From: Campanula takesimana | Lineage: Eukaryota; Streptophyta; Magnoliopsida; Asterales; Campanulaceae | Reading direction: 5' to 3' | DNA: 64,000 nt | NCBI GenBank assembly: GCA_026119855.1 | Contig: JAOWBW010000255.1 | Span: 1-64,000 of the forward strand | Part shown: one piece after another, positions 33,514 through 45,913 of the stretch | How the letters are laid out: the number at the start of each line of letters is the position of its first letter | Numbering within the stretch: position 1 is the first letter of the stretch | Made by a program: the position numbers and the translations under genes | The notes under the pieces: model-generated | Told to the model about the DNA's origin: nothing | The model's database searches: none | What the model saw: the letters and a program-made list of their open reading frames with translations, nothing else

Positions 33514-35049
33514 CCGTTCATGTTGATTAATTCAATACTTGGATCATGTTGTGTATATAAATTGTTTATGTGCCAAGCATGATATGAATATTGGATTATT
33601 GATGTTTATGTGTTTTGTGATTTTATGTGGTTTATTGTTTTCGAACTTTAATCGCACGATTCAATCGCAATAAAAAAATTATGGTGATTCTGAATTATTT
33701 CGATTATTGATTTTTGATTGGATCAAAGTTTTAATAATCGGGGAAAAATAATTTTGAGACAAAATTTTCGAACTTGAAAATTCTATACCATTCTGACCAT
33801 ACAGGCGCCGCACGCGCTGGACCAGGCGCGCGCTCGCTTCAGGCGCCCGCCTTGCTGGACCAGCGCGCGCTTGCAGCCAGAATGTTCTGATTTTGTTCAA
33901 AATCTGATCTGGAATTTTTTCGATAAATCCGACAAAACCAGTAACAAGACCACTTCAGACTTGCTGATCTGGAATGGTTTTGGGTAGTTGGTTTGTGTGT
34001 GGATTTTGGGTTTGATTTTCCTATTTGTTTTAGTCTTGTGATTCTAGATTGGTTCAAGTTTTGGATGGCTAATCTGCGTTCATCGAGATTGTGTTTCCCA
34101 AAATTGATCGCAATCAAAGTTTCAAAGACAAAACGAAGTTAGAATTATGAAGAGTTCATAATTGCTAAAATTGAGAAACAAGTTCTTGATTCAATGATTG
34201 GAGATCCATGTGGAATTGTGAATGCAATTGGCCTACGTTCATCGAGACCATCTATTGCTTAGTTTCGGCCACATGGACTACTTTCTTGGTTTCTTGAATT
34301 AGTGCGGGATTGTGGTTGCCAAATGGCTTAGTTCGACCGCACTTCTTGTTGTCTTGATTTGGAGATAATAACCAAAGTTGAAATAGTCTCATCCTCATAA
34401 TTATAGAGAAACTAATGACACATAAATATCATGCTTAAATTAATGGGATTAATTTAGTGGCTAAACTTGATGTGTAACATGTTTATATTATTGTCTCATA
34501 AATGTGTTATATGCTATATGTGATGAACCTTCAAAGAAAGTTTAAGTCCTTATTGCCATGCCATGATTAAAACACTTGTTAGTACATGAATGATTTTGAT
34601 GTGGGTTCGCCCTAGCGAGGTGCATTAAATTTATTTATGTATGAGCAAGATGAATATAATGTGGGCACGCCCTAAGCAAGACACATTAACTATGCGTTTA
34701 AAATGGTTAGACTTAATTGGGGCGTCAAAACAGTTTTGGGCCTAGGCAAAGATGAGGTTTAACATGCTTTTGAAATGATTTCTAAAGAATCTCATAAAAG
34801 GATCTAAGAGTCATATGGGATATGATTGACATGATTGTCTACCTAATTAATTTGATTTTGTGTAATCCGCCTTAGCGGACTCAAAATTAAATTAAAGTTG
34901 GATCTTACCCAATTAAATTATATTATACATTGGATGTATATGAAAGGTTATATAATTTAGTGGGAGTATTTTGTTTAAAAATACATTATTTAGTTCTTTA
35001 ATGAAATCGGTACTTATTAAATTTTGGAAATTTTGCATATTTGTAGATA
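33514..35049 (+). other. Long untranslated leader of element D
   Basis: About 1.5 kb between primer site and gag with no recognisable coding frame. It contains a second GC-rich cluster (33803-33876) with an exact AGGCGCCCGCCT at 33841-33852 and CGCGCGC variants. It also has three 'GCCTACGTTCATCGAGA'-like and two 'GTGGGCACGCCCTA'-like repeats (about 34075-34690). Confidence 0.65.
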
Positions 35050-35885
35050 ATGACTAATAACACTCAATCAATGTCGTTGCGATCGATCCTTGAGAAGGAT
35101 AAGCTCGAAGAGAATGGTACAAACTTTATGGATTGGATCCGAAGCATAAGAATCGTTCTTAGGCAGAAGATAAGTTGTACATTCTCGATGGGCCTCTCCC
35201 TGCTGAACCACCGCCTACTGCCCTAGGGTAGAAAGAGACAATTACAAGAAACATCGTAATGATTCTAGAGATGTAAGTTGTCTCATGCTTGCTGCTATGT
35301 GTTCAAAACTCCAACAAAGTTGGACATTTGGAAGCCTATGAGATAGGCGTGGAGTTGAGAACCATGTTTCAAGAGCAAGCTAGGCAAGAGAGGTACAAGA
35401 CCATTGTTGCATTCACTACTAGTAAATGAATGAAGGGCAACAAGTGAGTCCTCACTTTCTAAAATGAAGGTTTATAGAGCACCTTGAGAAACTTGGCTAT
35501 CCAATCCCATTGGAGCTAGCCACGGATCTCATTCTTAATTCATTGCCTAAAAGTTATAATCGTTTTGTGATGAATTATAACATGCATGAATGGATAAGAA
35601 TCTCTCTGAGTTGCATGGGATGCTCAAAACTGCAGAGATGAAAAATTGTGGAGAAAGGTTCTCCCGTGCTCTTGGTTCATGATGGGAAGAAGGCTAGTGC
35701 CAAAGGAAAGGGTAAGGCAAAGTTGTCAAACCCAAAATAAGCAAGGCAAAGGTTGCCAAGGCTTCTGAGGCAAAAACTGATTCACAAAAGGATGCAATCT
35801 GTTTCCATTGTCAAGAAATTGGTCATTGGAAACGTAATTGCAAGGCTTTCTTGGAAGAGCAAAAGAAGAAGAAGAGCAGCAAGGC
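35050..35885 (+). pseudogene. Copia gag of element D (frameshifted)
   Basis: The ATG at 35050 gives MTNNTQSMSLRSILEKDKL..NGTNFMDWIRSIRIVLRQ, the usual start of a copia gag. The frame breaks near 35165, and later pieces (LTFLKMKVYRAP; LATDLILNSLPKSYNRFVMNYNM) are in different frames. The CCHC knuckle CFHCQEIGHWKRNC is intact near 35800-35842, followed by a lysine-rich tail. Confidence 0.8.
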
Positions 35886-36567
35886 TGCGTCGACTTTCAG
35901 GTATCTATATGATAGATATTCTCCTTTCTACCCTGATTCTTGGGTATTGGATACCGGATGTGGTTCTCACATTTGTCTAAATGTGCAGGGACTAAAGAAT
36001 AGGAGACTGCTTAAAGAAGGTGAAGTAGATTACGTGTGGGGAATGGAGCAAGAGTTGCTGCATTCGCCGTAGGGACTTATGAAGTCACTTTACCTTCCGG
36101 ATTAATTCTTGTTTTGAACAATTGTTATTATGTTCCGGATTTAAGCAGAAATATTATTTCATTTCTTGTTTGGATAATGAAGGTTTTAAGTTTCTTATTG
36201 AGAATAAGAAATTTTCTATTTATTTAAATGATGTGCTTTATGGTATTGCTAATTCATTTAATGGCCTTTATATCTTGGATGTCAAGAATGAAAATAATGT
36301 CTATCATGTAAATAAGAAATCTAAACCTAATGATGTAAATCATACTTATATGTGTGCATTGCCGTCTTGGTCATATTAATGAGAAGCGTATCTCAAAACT
36401 CCATGGGACGGACTTTTGGGTTCATGTGACTTAGTGTCATATGATACTTGTCAGTCATGTCTTCTTGGAAAATGACTAAGACACCTTTTACCAAGTTGGG
36501 TGAAAGGGCAAGCGACTTATTGGGGTTGATACATTTCCGATGTATGCGGACCATTAAGTAGCAATGC
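35886..36567 (+). pseudogene. Copia protease and pre-integrase region of element D, cut by assembly gap
   Basis: The protease active site LDTGCGSHIC is at about 35946-35976. The pre-integrase segment CRLGHINEKRIS is near 36360 and is followed by shifted, stop-rich reading. The sequence ends at the N run; integrase core, RT and RNase H are not visible. Confidence 0.75.
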
Positions 36568-36667
36568 NNNNNNNNNNNNNNNNNNNNNNNNNNNNNNNNN
36601 NNNNNNNNNNNNNNNNNNNNNNNNNNNNNNNNNNNNNNNNNNNNNNNNNNNNNNNNNNNNNNNNNNN
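36568..36667. other. Assembly gap (100 N)
   Basis: Exactly 100 N, a conventional placeholder of unknown true size. It replaces the rest of element D and the distal part of the E 3' LTR. Confidence 0.98.
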
Positions 36668-37690
36668 TTCAAGAAGGAAAACAAATCAGAAATTTCACTT
36701 GGCACGACCGTGCGTGCAAAAGTGGCACGACCGTGCTATCAAGGTCGAGAGGTTTTCACACAAAATTCTTTTCGGCACGACCCTGCCCATAAAAGGCGCA
36801 CGACCGTGCTAAATCTGCCGAGGGATTTTCACCCAAAATTCATTTTTGGCACGACCGTGCCCATAAAAGGCGCACGACCGTGCTAACCACTGCCGAGAGA
36901 TTTTGCCTAAAGGCGATATTTGGCACGACCGTGCCAATTAAAGGCGCACGACCGTGCTCAGCACAATTTGGTAAATTTCCCCTGAGTTCAAACTTAAAAT
37001 TCTCCGTCCCAAGCTTAGGAGTAACTTTTCACTAACATTTAACAATCCATCAAAGTGCACTAACAAGTTTAAAACCAACTTATTCATTTCCTTTCATTTA
37101 GTTTACCCAGTAGGTTTTACTCCCCTTGTCCCAAATTTACAAGTATCCAAAAATCACCCCAAACACAAAATTAACAATCACAAGTATGGAGAATAACATT
37201 TATGCCTGTTATTACAAGCAAAGGGGGAGCTAATAACTTACCTAGTCAAAATTCAAGTTGACCAAAATTATTTCTGTTGGCCTGGAACGCCCTATTCAAC
37301 GCCACGAATATTAATCCGGGATCGGAAGCAAGAACGGAGGGATAATTAAACTCGAGAGTCGAGAATAGGCAAAAACTTTTAACCTAGGTTATGAAACAGA
37401 GGGAGTGTACGTACTGATTTGGGAAAATGACTTTCCCAGGCAACCAACAAAGATGATATACTTAAAACTTTCCAAGAATTGCACTTAGGCCCCTCAAGTT
37501 TCACTTTTACAAAAAGACCCCTGAAGTCAAAATTTCCCAAATGACCCTAAAGTCAAAACTAGACATGTAACCACCTTAATATTCTAAAGCAGTAAAACTT
37601 TAACCCAAGTAAAACTAAACACATAATATGCAAGTTCAAGTATTTAACAAGTATGTCAAATATTTAACAGGAAATTCGATGGGTGTTACA
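36668..37690 (-). mobile_element. Partial 3' LTR of gypsy element E
   Basis: Matches 43852-44879 (the other E LTR) almost base for base and ends TGTTACA at 37690. The distal ~1.6 kb is missing into the gap. The array of GGCACGACCGTGC motifs lies at 36702-36962. Confidence 0.9.
36702..36962 (-). repeat. GC-rich quasi-palindrome array in E 3' LTR
   Basis: Alternating GGCACGACCGTGCC and GCGCACGACCGTGCT motifs in about four pairs, separated by AT-rich spacers. Same array as in the E 5' LTR. Confidence 0.9.
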
Positions 37691-37706
37691 TCCTCCCCAC
37701 CTTAAA
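37691..37706 (-). other. Polypurine tract of element E
   Basis: The reverse complement reads TTTAAGGTGGGGAGGA up to the 3' LTR, as in element A. Confidence 0.8.
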
Positions 37707-37714
37707 GAAATTCG

Positions 37715-40700
37715 CCCACGAATTTTTACTTACAAAGTTTTCAAATAGGCTCGGGTATTTATCTCGCATCTCTTCTCTCGGTTTCCAAGTAGCTTCTTCA
37801 ATTTCATGATTCCTCCACAAGACCTTCACAATAGGAATCCTTTTGGTACGCAATACTTGCTCTTTCCAGCAAGAATTTCAACAGGCTGTGTCCTCATAAG
37901 ACAAATCAGCTGTGAAATGGAATAGCCTCATACTCAAGAACATGTGATTCATCTGCCATATACTTGCGAAGCATAGATACATGGAACACGTTATGAATAC
38001 CAGATAAAGAAGGAGGTAAAGACACTTTATAAGCCAACTTACCAACTCTTTCAAGAATCTCAAATGGACCGATATAACGAGGAGATAACTTTCCTTTCTT
38101 CCCAAATCTCTTTATACCTCTACGAGGAGAGACCTTCAAGAATACAAAGTCACCTACCTGAAATTCAAGATCCCTTCTACGATGATCTGCATAACTCTTT
38201 TGTCTACTCTGAGCTGTACGCAATCTATCTCGAATAAGTTTCACACTCTCAACTGATTGTTGAACCATTTCAGGACCCAAGAGTCTAGCTTCTCCCACTT
38301 CATCCCAGCATATAGGAGATCGACATTTTCTGCCGTAAAGAGCCTCATAAGGAGCCATTTCAATGCTAGACTGATAACTGTTATTATAAGCAAACTCAGC
38401 AAGGAAGATGAGTATCCCAACTGCCTTTGAAATCATAACACAAGCACGTAACATATCCTCAAGAATCTGTATAAGTCTCTCAGATTGCCCATCAGATTGA
38501 GGATGAAAGCAGTACTGAAATTCAATTTAGTACCCATAGCACCCTGCAGAGACTGCCAGAATCGAGAAGTAAAAGAGGATCTCTATCAGATACAATACTC
38601 ACAGGAACCCATGCAGTCGATAATCTCCTGAACATACAAAGATGCCAATTGAGACAATGAATATCCCATGGAAACAGACAAGAAATGAGCTGATTTAGTC
38701 AACCTGTCCACAATAACCCAAACAGCATCATGGCCTCGTCTGGTACGTGGCAAACCAGTCACAAAATCCATAGTAATATGCTCCCATTTCCACTCTGAAT
38801 TTCCAATGGTTGCAACAAACCTGCTGGACGTTGATGTCCACCTTTACTTGTTGACAGTCAAACATTTGGATACATACTCAGCAATCTCTCTTTTCATATT
38901 GTTCCACCAGAAATGTTTCTTCAAGTCTTGATACATTTTAGTACTTCCAGGATGAATATATACTTGGCTTTGTGAGCCTCTTCAAGAACTTTCTTCTTAA
39001 TCTCAGGATCAACTGGAATACAAACTCGACCTCGGAAGGTAAGAATTCCATCACTGTTCAAGAAAAATCTGGTTGCTTTCCTTCATTCATTCCACTAATG
39101 ATTTTCTGCAATTCAGAATCAACTACCTGAGCTTCTTTGATCTGTTGGAGTAAATCCGAAGTAGCTTTTATATTAGCAAACATAACTCCATGATTTGATT
39201 CACAAGGACTCCAATCACACAAATCTTCAACATCTTCCATTCACGAATCATCAAGCAAGAAATATAAGTCTTTCTGCTCAGTGCATCTGCCACAACATTT
39301 GCCTTTCCAGGATGATAAAGAATAGTACAATCATGATCCTTCAATTTCTCCATCCATCTACGTTGCCTCATGTTAAGCTCTTTTTGAGAAAACAAGTACT
39401 TCAGCTCTTATGATCAGTGAAAACCTCAAATTTGGTTCCATACAAGTAATGCCTCATTTATGCAAAGCAAAATAATCGCAGCCAACTCTAAATCATGAGT
39501 AGGATAATTCTTTTCATAAGGAGATAATTTTCGAGAAGCATAAGCTATTACCTTGCCATCTTGCATCAGAACACAACCCAATCCTTCTTTAGAAGCATCA
39601 GTATAAACCATGAAATGCTCAGAACCATTAGGCAAAGCCAAGACTGGAGCTGTAGTCAAACGCCTTTTCAACTCCTGAAAACTCGCTTCACATTTATCAT
39701 TCCACTCAAAAGAAATAGCTTTTCGAGTCATTAGTCAATGGAGTAGCAATCTTGGAGAATCCCTCAATGAACCTCCGATAATAACTAGCTAAGCCCAAGA
39801 AACTACGGATTTCAGTCACTGTAGTTGGCCTTTTCCAGTTAACAACTGCTTCAACTTTGGAAGGATCTACTGCAATACCAGTAGCAGACACAACATGCCC
39901 CAAGAATGAAACTTCTTCTAAACCAGAAAGCACATTTGCTGAATTTTGCAAATAGTTGTTTCTCACGAAGAACTTGTAATACCACTCTGAGATGTTGCTC
40001 ATGCTCAGCCCGTGACTTAGAATACACAAGAATATCATCAATGAATACCACCACAAAGCAATCAAGATATGGCTTGAATATACGGTTCATCAAATCCATA
40101 AATACAGCTGGAGCATTTGTCAAACCGAATGGCATAACAATAAACTCATAATGCCCATACCTGGTACGGAAAGCTGTCTTTGGTATATCCTCATATCTGA
40201 TTTTCAACTGATGATAACCACTTCTCAAGTCAAGCTTCGAATATACTACTGAACCCTGAAGCTGATCAAACAAGTCATCAATATGAGGTAACGGATATTT
40301 ATTCTTGATAGTTACCTGATTAAGATCTCTGTAATCAATACACAATCGCAGAGTCCCATCTTTCTTTCTGACAAACAGCACTGGTGCACCCCACGGTGAT
40401 ACACTAGGCCTGATAAAGCCCCGATCAAGCAATTCCTCAAGCTGTGTTTTCAACTCTCTTAACTCAGCTGGAGCCATTCTATATGGTGCTTTAGAGATTG
40501 GTGCTGTACCTGGTAATAACTCAATACAGAACTCAAGCTCTCGATCAGGTGGCATACTATACTCAGAAGAGAACACATCTGAAAATTCAGACACAACAGG
40601 AATATCCTCCATCTTGGGAACAGATACACTCTGATCAAGCACACATGCGAGATACCCGGCACAACCACGAGATAAAAGTTTTCTAGCTTTTAAAGTAGAA

Positions 40701-41200
40701 ATAACATGTATAGCACATAAAGGCCTATCACCTTCAAAGGTAAAATCAGGCAAACCAGGAATAGAAAAAGTTACTACTTTTCTATAACAATCAACAGATG
40801 CATGATGCACATATAGCCAATCCATGCCAAGAATCACGTCAAAGTCCCTTATAGGTAACACGACTAGGTCGGCAAGAAGGGCATGATCACCCACAAGGAC
40901 CTCACATTTCTTGTAAACCTCAGAAGTAAACATGCAATCTCCCATAGGGGAAGATACTTCTAGCACATAAGGCATAGAATCAGGAAGAACATGCAAATGC
41001 GACACAAAATGAGATGCCACATAAGAATGAGATGAGCCTGGATCTATCAAGACTCGCGCTCTCGTACTAGAAAGTAATATAATACCTCCTATGACCGCAG
41101 AAGACTCAGCTACACCCTGCTGATCTAGTGCAAACACTCGACCCTGAACTTTTGGTCGACCACCACTATCTCTCTTGGAACCTGAGACTGGTTGACTTGT
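37715..41200 (-). pseudogene. Ty3/gypsy pol of element E (frameshifted)
   Basis: Best preserved in 41200-39851. Protease is LIDPGSSHSYVASHFV; RT includes RLCIDYRDLNQVTIKN and LDLRSGYHQLKI; the FIDDILVYSKS box is near 40030. RNase H follows in a new frame (YTDASKEGLGCVL, about 39600), then integrase with HHCC residues (about 38870-38950), MDFVTGLPRTRRG (38771) and MAPYEALYGRKCRSP (about 38340). The C-terminal tail toward 37790 contains the chromodomain-like WRNHEI segment. Frame changes near 39900, 39720, 39430, 39240 and 38600 inactivate it. It is clearly less decayed than its relative A. Confidence 0.85.
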
Positions 41201-42113
41201 ACCCCCAACTTGATTTACTTTACTTTTAGGACAATTTCTAGCAAAGTGCCCCGCTTCACCACACACTATACACTTTCCTTGCTTTAGCCAACACTTGTCT
41301 TCAGAATGGCCTTCTTTGAACAATAGCCACATACTCTCCTGGAACCTTGGACTGTTGTCCTCGAACCAGTTGATACACTACCTTTACTTTCAGTTGGCTG
41401 TCGGAATCGACGATCTTGGCGGCCAGATTTACCACCTTTAGAACCAGATCCCTGAGTTTTCTCCGATACACGACCAGTCATGGTTGTTCCCAACTTCACC
41501 TTGTGTTCTTCGATATCATTTTCAATAGTATAAGCCTTCTCCACTGCTTGCTGATAGCTAGTGAGCTGTAGAGAAAGAAGTTGCTTCCTGTACTCAGTCC
41601 TCAACCCTTAACAAACCTCTGTGCCTTCTTGGCTTCATTTGGAACTAAATGATCACAATACCTTGCCAATTCTGTGAACTTGGTTGAGTATTGCCCCACG
41701 GTCAGACTTCCCTGCTCCAGATTAAGAAATTCCATCTCTTTCCTATCTTGGACCACTGTTGGAATAAACTGCGACTTAAAAGCTTTAAGAAAATTCTCCC
41801 ATGTCTGTGGTACACCTTCTAGTTCCCAACTTTTACTCAACACTTGCCACCAATGCTCAGCGGCTTTCTCAAGTTTAAAGGTTGCAAAGGTTACCTATCA
41901 CCACCTGCACATCTCAAGGCTGTAAAGATCTTCTCAATGCTTTCAATCCACTCCTCTGCCTTTTTAGCATCAAATTCCCGTCAAAACTGCGAGGTTTCAG
42001 CTTCAAGAACCTTGTAAGGCGATTAGGATAATCCAGTCAACATTATCAACCATTTCTTCTTGAGGAGTTATAGATCTCAGCTGATTACTGCCACTAGTAC
42101 CTTCAGAACTCAT
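41201..42113 (-). pseudogene. Ty3/gypsy gag of element E (frameshifted)
   Basis: The start is the ATG at 42113 (MSSEGTSGSNQLRSITPQEE). The frame breaks near 42020 and resumes in 41843-41601 (FIPTVVQDRKEMEFLNLEQGSLTVGQYSTKF), then 41604-41284 with an Arg/Gly-rich linker. The CCHC knuckle CIVCGEAGHFARNC (about 41225-41270) is intact and in the pol frame. Confidence 0.85.
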
Positions 42114-42237
42114 TGTACCTGTAGGTAAACACTCAGCGTTATTAATAACACCCCAAGACTCACCCATACCTAGGCCATAGACCCTATCCAGACTTAGAGC
42201 AACCAAGGTAGCTAAACAGGGTAGCTAAACCAGGGTA

Positions 42238-42249
42238 GCTCTGATACCA
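42238..42249 (-). other. Primer binding site of element E
   Basis: GCTCTGATACCA on the plus strand, three bases from the 5' LTR end. Complementary to initiator tRNA-Met. Confidence 0.9.
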
Positions 42250-42252
42250 ACC

Positions 42253-44879
42253 TGACACGCCCCCAGGTCTCGGGATCCCCTAATAGAACCTCAAACCTGG
42301 ATGGGAGTGCCTAACGGGAAACAAGAAACTTAACAAGAAACTTAATGACATTTATTTAACAAATTGACATGATATATATACTCTAGAGTAAGGAGCTATA
42401 CTAGCTCACAACACGAGTTCTATACAAGAAAATTTAAAACCAAACTTAATACATACACAGCGGAAACATGCCTAGCACATAAGCTGGCATTTAAGAGTAC
42501 TATACAAGATGTCTAGTGACAACAAGAACTAAACAAGACTGTCTACCCCAAAATAAGGAGTTACAAAACCCATAATACATCGTCCTCACCAAGTGTAAAA
42601 GGACACAAGCCCCAAAATAATCACGACCTGCGAAGCAAGCTCCCAACTATGTCGAGCCTCACTGCGCACTATCCTTCCTTTCCTGGGGGGGAACAAATAA
42701 AGGGTGAGATAAATCTCAGTAAGCTATTAGATGCACCTACATGACATGCTATCATGCAATTCAAGTAGATACTCAAGTAATCATATATTAAGTATCATCA
42801 AGTAACAAGTATATGAGAGGATAATCCACTCATCCAGTAGCACATAAAGCTAACCAAGCAAGTTATAAGGATATTGCTTCCTTCCTTATTCCTCCCAAGA
42901 ATACCATTGTTGTCGTAGCTTGTATTACTTTGACAATCACGATCAATAACAGGAACTGATTATTCAGTATATCAGAAGACCTGGTAACCAGTGTCATTCT
43001 CAATATCAGTTCTCATGATTATTCATGAGGTGTTCGGGACGGGAAATTAGCATTCACTTTAGTCAGGCTTATTGCTCCAACTAAGGAAGCTATGCCCTTA
43101 CTATGGCCGGTAGTAAGGGGTCGGGCGGAAATACATAGGGACCCGATTGTCACTTAAACCCCAGCTCTCGCGACAAGCGTGAACCTATACATTTTCGAAC
43201 AGCAAGGAGAACCAGCTGGACTCACACAAGAAAGTACAAGTAGATATTTACTTGAACAACGGGAGAGGAACTAATCCAAATGTAGTGGACTAGCTCAACA
43301 AGGAACATGCTTCAAGTACTCAAGAAGTCACCTTGTATCAAGAAAATGTATGCAATGTTTGCACATACACAACAAGAACATGTCTCATACACGTTAGTGC
43401 TTGTTCATAGCACTTTCAAGTTCACTACCATACATATGTATTGGTGTCAAGCCATGTACAAGATTTTATTATCTTATACTTCAAGTTATAACTTCCAATC
43501 TTTGGACATTCAAACAAGTATAAGAGTTATACATTTACTCTTACAAAATCCAACTCCTATTCTTAGGATGTTCAAGTCTAAGACCTTGTGCTAATGCCCC
43601 TAAGGTGCACAATCATTGGATTCACAACAAGTATAACACATTAGTGCTTGTTCATAGCACTTTCAAGACATAACGAAGAGATACTACTCCTATACTTATG
43701 TTCAATGTCCTAAAACACCTATCTAAGTGCTCTAGACAATCACTTTAAAACCTCATTAATTTAGTCTTTGAATAGCCCTCTGAGTCTAGGTTATTCAGCT
43801 TCTTTCGGATCTTGATTCCGACTTTCCTATAGAAAGTTATGAAGGAAACCATTCAAGAAGGAAAACAAATCAGAAATTTCACTTGGCACGACCGTGCGTG
43901 CAAAAGTGGCACGACCGTGCTATCAAGGTCGAGAGGTTTTCACACAAAATTCCTTTTCGGCACGACCGTGCCCATAAAAGGCGCACGACCGTGCTAAATC
44001 TGCCGAGGGATTTTCACCCAAAATTCATTTTTGGCACGACCGTGCCCATAAAAGGCGCACGACCGTGCTAACACTGCCGAGAGATTTTTGCCTAAAGGCG
44101 ATATTTGGCACGACCGTGCCAATTAAAGGCGCACGACCGTGCTCAGCACAATTTGGTAAATTTCCCCTGAGTTCAAACTTAACAATTCTCCGTCCCAAGC
44201 TTAGGAGTAACTTTTCACTAACATTTAACAATCCATCAAAGTGCACTAACAAGTTTAAAACCAACTTATTCATTTCCTTTCATTAGTTTACCCAGTAGGT
44301 TTTACTCCCCTTGTCCCAAATTTACAAGTATCCCAAAAATCACCCCAAACACAAAATTAACAATCACAAGTATGGAGAATAACATTTATGCCTGTTATTA
44401 CAAGCAAGGGGGAGCTAATAACTTACCTAGTCAAAATTCAAGTTGACCAAAACTTATTTCTGTTCGGCCTGGAACGCTCTATTCAACGCCACGAATATTA
44501 ATCCGGGATCGGAAGCAAGAACGGAGGGATAATTAAACTCGAGGAGTCGAGAATAGGCAAAACTTTTAACCTAGGTTATGAAACAGAGGGAGTGTACGTA
44601 CTGATTTGGGGAAAATGACTTTCCCAGGCAACCCACAAAGATGATATACTTAAAACTTTCCAAGAATTGCACTTAGGCCCCTCAAGTTTCACTTTTAACA
44701 AAAAGACCCCTGAAGTCAAAATTTCCCAAATGACCCTAAAGTCAAAACTAGACATTTAACCACCTTAATATTCTAAAGCAGTTAAAACTTTAACCCAAGT
44801 AAAACTAACACATAATATGCAAGTTCAAGTATTTAACAAGTATGTCAAATATTTAACAGGAAATTCGATGGGTGTTACA
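42253..44879 (-). mobile_element. 5' LTR of gypsy element E
   Basis: About 2.63 kb. On the plus strand it starts TGACACGCCCCC and ends GGGTGTTACA. It is the same family as A's LTR but with a fuller GC array (43883-44143). It carries the donor-like site (reverse complement at 44426), GAGATAAATCTC (42706-42717) and the acceptor-like CCCCCCAGGA (near 42683). Confidence 0.9.
43883..44143 (-). repeat. GC-rich quasi-palindrome array in E 5' LTR
   Basis: Eight well-preserved motifs alternating GGCACGACCGTGC(C) and GCGCACGACCGTGCT, spaced by short AT-rich stretches such as CATAAAAG and ATTAAAG. Arms of 5-6 bases surround a two-base AC centre. Confidence 0.9.
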
Positions 44880-45245
44880 GGACCACTACCCGGCTGAAAA
44901 CTTATTTTTATGAGGGAGACTTGTAGTGTGAGACTAGCGTGGGGGAAATTTAGGATATTTTAGTTTCCCGTGGCTTTTATGAGTGGGCCTTAGTCCGGAT
45001 ACGGTTTTTCACTATTTTGGAGTTTGTATCGGGCTAAGGCCATTGATCTTTATTTGATTTTCTGGAGTTATATGGGGACGGAGTTTCTTATACTCCGAGA
45101 GTTGGTTGTGTTTGTTGACTTTTAACTTGGAGGCTTAGAGGAGATTAGGGGTCATTTTCTCCCATGCTACGCTGATTAGACCGGAGTTTAGAGTGGGGTT
45201 AGGATGTTACTCAGGGACGAGTAACGGTCTAAGCGTGGGGGAATT
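44880..45245 (+). mobile_element. 3' internal end of a Tat/Athila-like gypsy element (H)
   Basis: Untranslated sequence with two polypurine-like runs (GCGTGGGGGAAATTTAGG at about 44938 and GCGTGGGGGAATT at 45233). The phrase GGGACGAGTAACGGTCTAAGCGTG is typical of the region before the 3' LTR of Tat-type gypsy elements. Coding parts are absent; element E lies immediately left. Confidence 0.6.
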
Positions 45246-45913
45246 TGATGTGGCGGATTTTGTATATGTTAATTCCCTTATTTTTCCTATGTATTTTGGT
45301 TCATTTTCATGTACTTTAGACTTGATTTGATGTAATTGGGGCATTATTTATAATCTGGGCTTTTATTGTAATCCGGGGGTAGAATAGTTGTTTTTGTTTA
45401 TTTATTTTCCGGATGTAATTTTTGATGACTTCAACGTCTGCCTCGATGGTCAAGTAGTCAAAGTCAAGTCAAAGTTAATTGGAGGAAAAGACTGCAGGGA
45501 CCGAACTGTAATTTATGGAAGTTATTGAGCTGTTTGGACATTTTTGAAACTTGGAGGACTAAACTGACAACATTGAAACTCCAGGGGCTGAATTGCAAAA
45601 TGGTGAAAGTCAACCTCCGTACAAGTGCAGCGGTGGATGAGTTTTGGTTTTTGAATTATTTTTCTTTTTATATTTTATTAGTATTGTTTTTCATTTTTAA
45701 TATCCCTTAGTAATTTTTTTTCTTATAATTAGTTTAGAATTACATTAGTATTAGGTCATTCTTTTGATCGAAAAGGAGTACGTTCTTTCTTTTTCTCTCT
45801 GGAGCTTTTGTAAACCATTAATGGAGAACTAAACTCCATTGCTTTGGGTTGAGATCTTGAACCTACTTTAATTCAATTGAGGTAATTTTTCTTATTCTTT
45901 TGTTGATCTATTT
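45246..45913 (+). mobile_element. LTR of element H, left part
   Basis: It starts TGATGTGGCGG right after the polypurine run. The last ~175 bases (from TTACATTAGTATTAGG near 45735) are repeated at 57515-57690, where the LTR continues. The Helitron lies between the two copies. Confidence 0.65.

Noticed and set aside
36702..44143. Regularly spaced palindromic repeats resembling a CRISPR array
   Set aside because: The motifs are short, vary in sequence, have short AT-rich spacers repeated between copies, and lie inside plant LTRs. There are no cas genes and the genome is eukaryotic.
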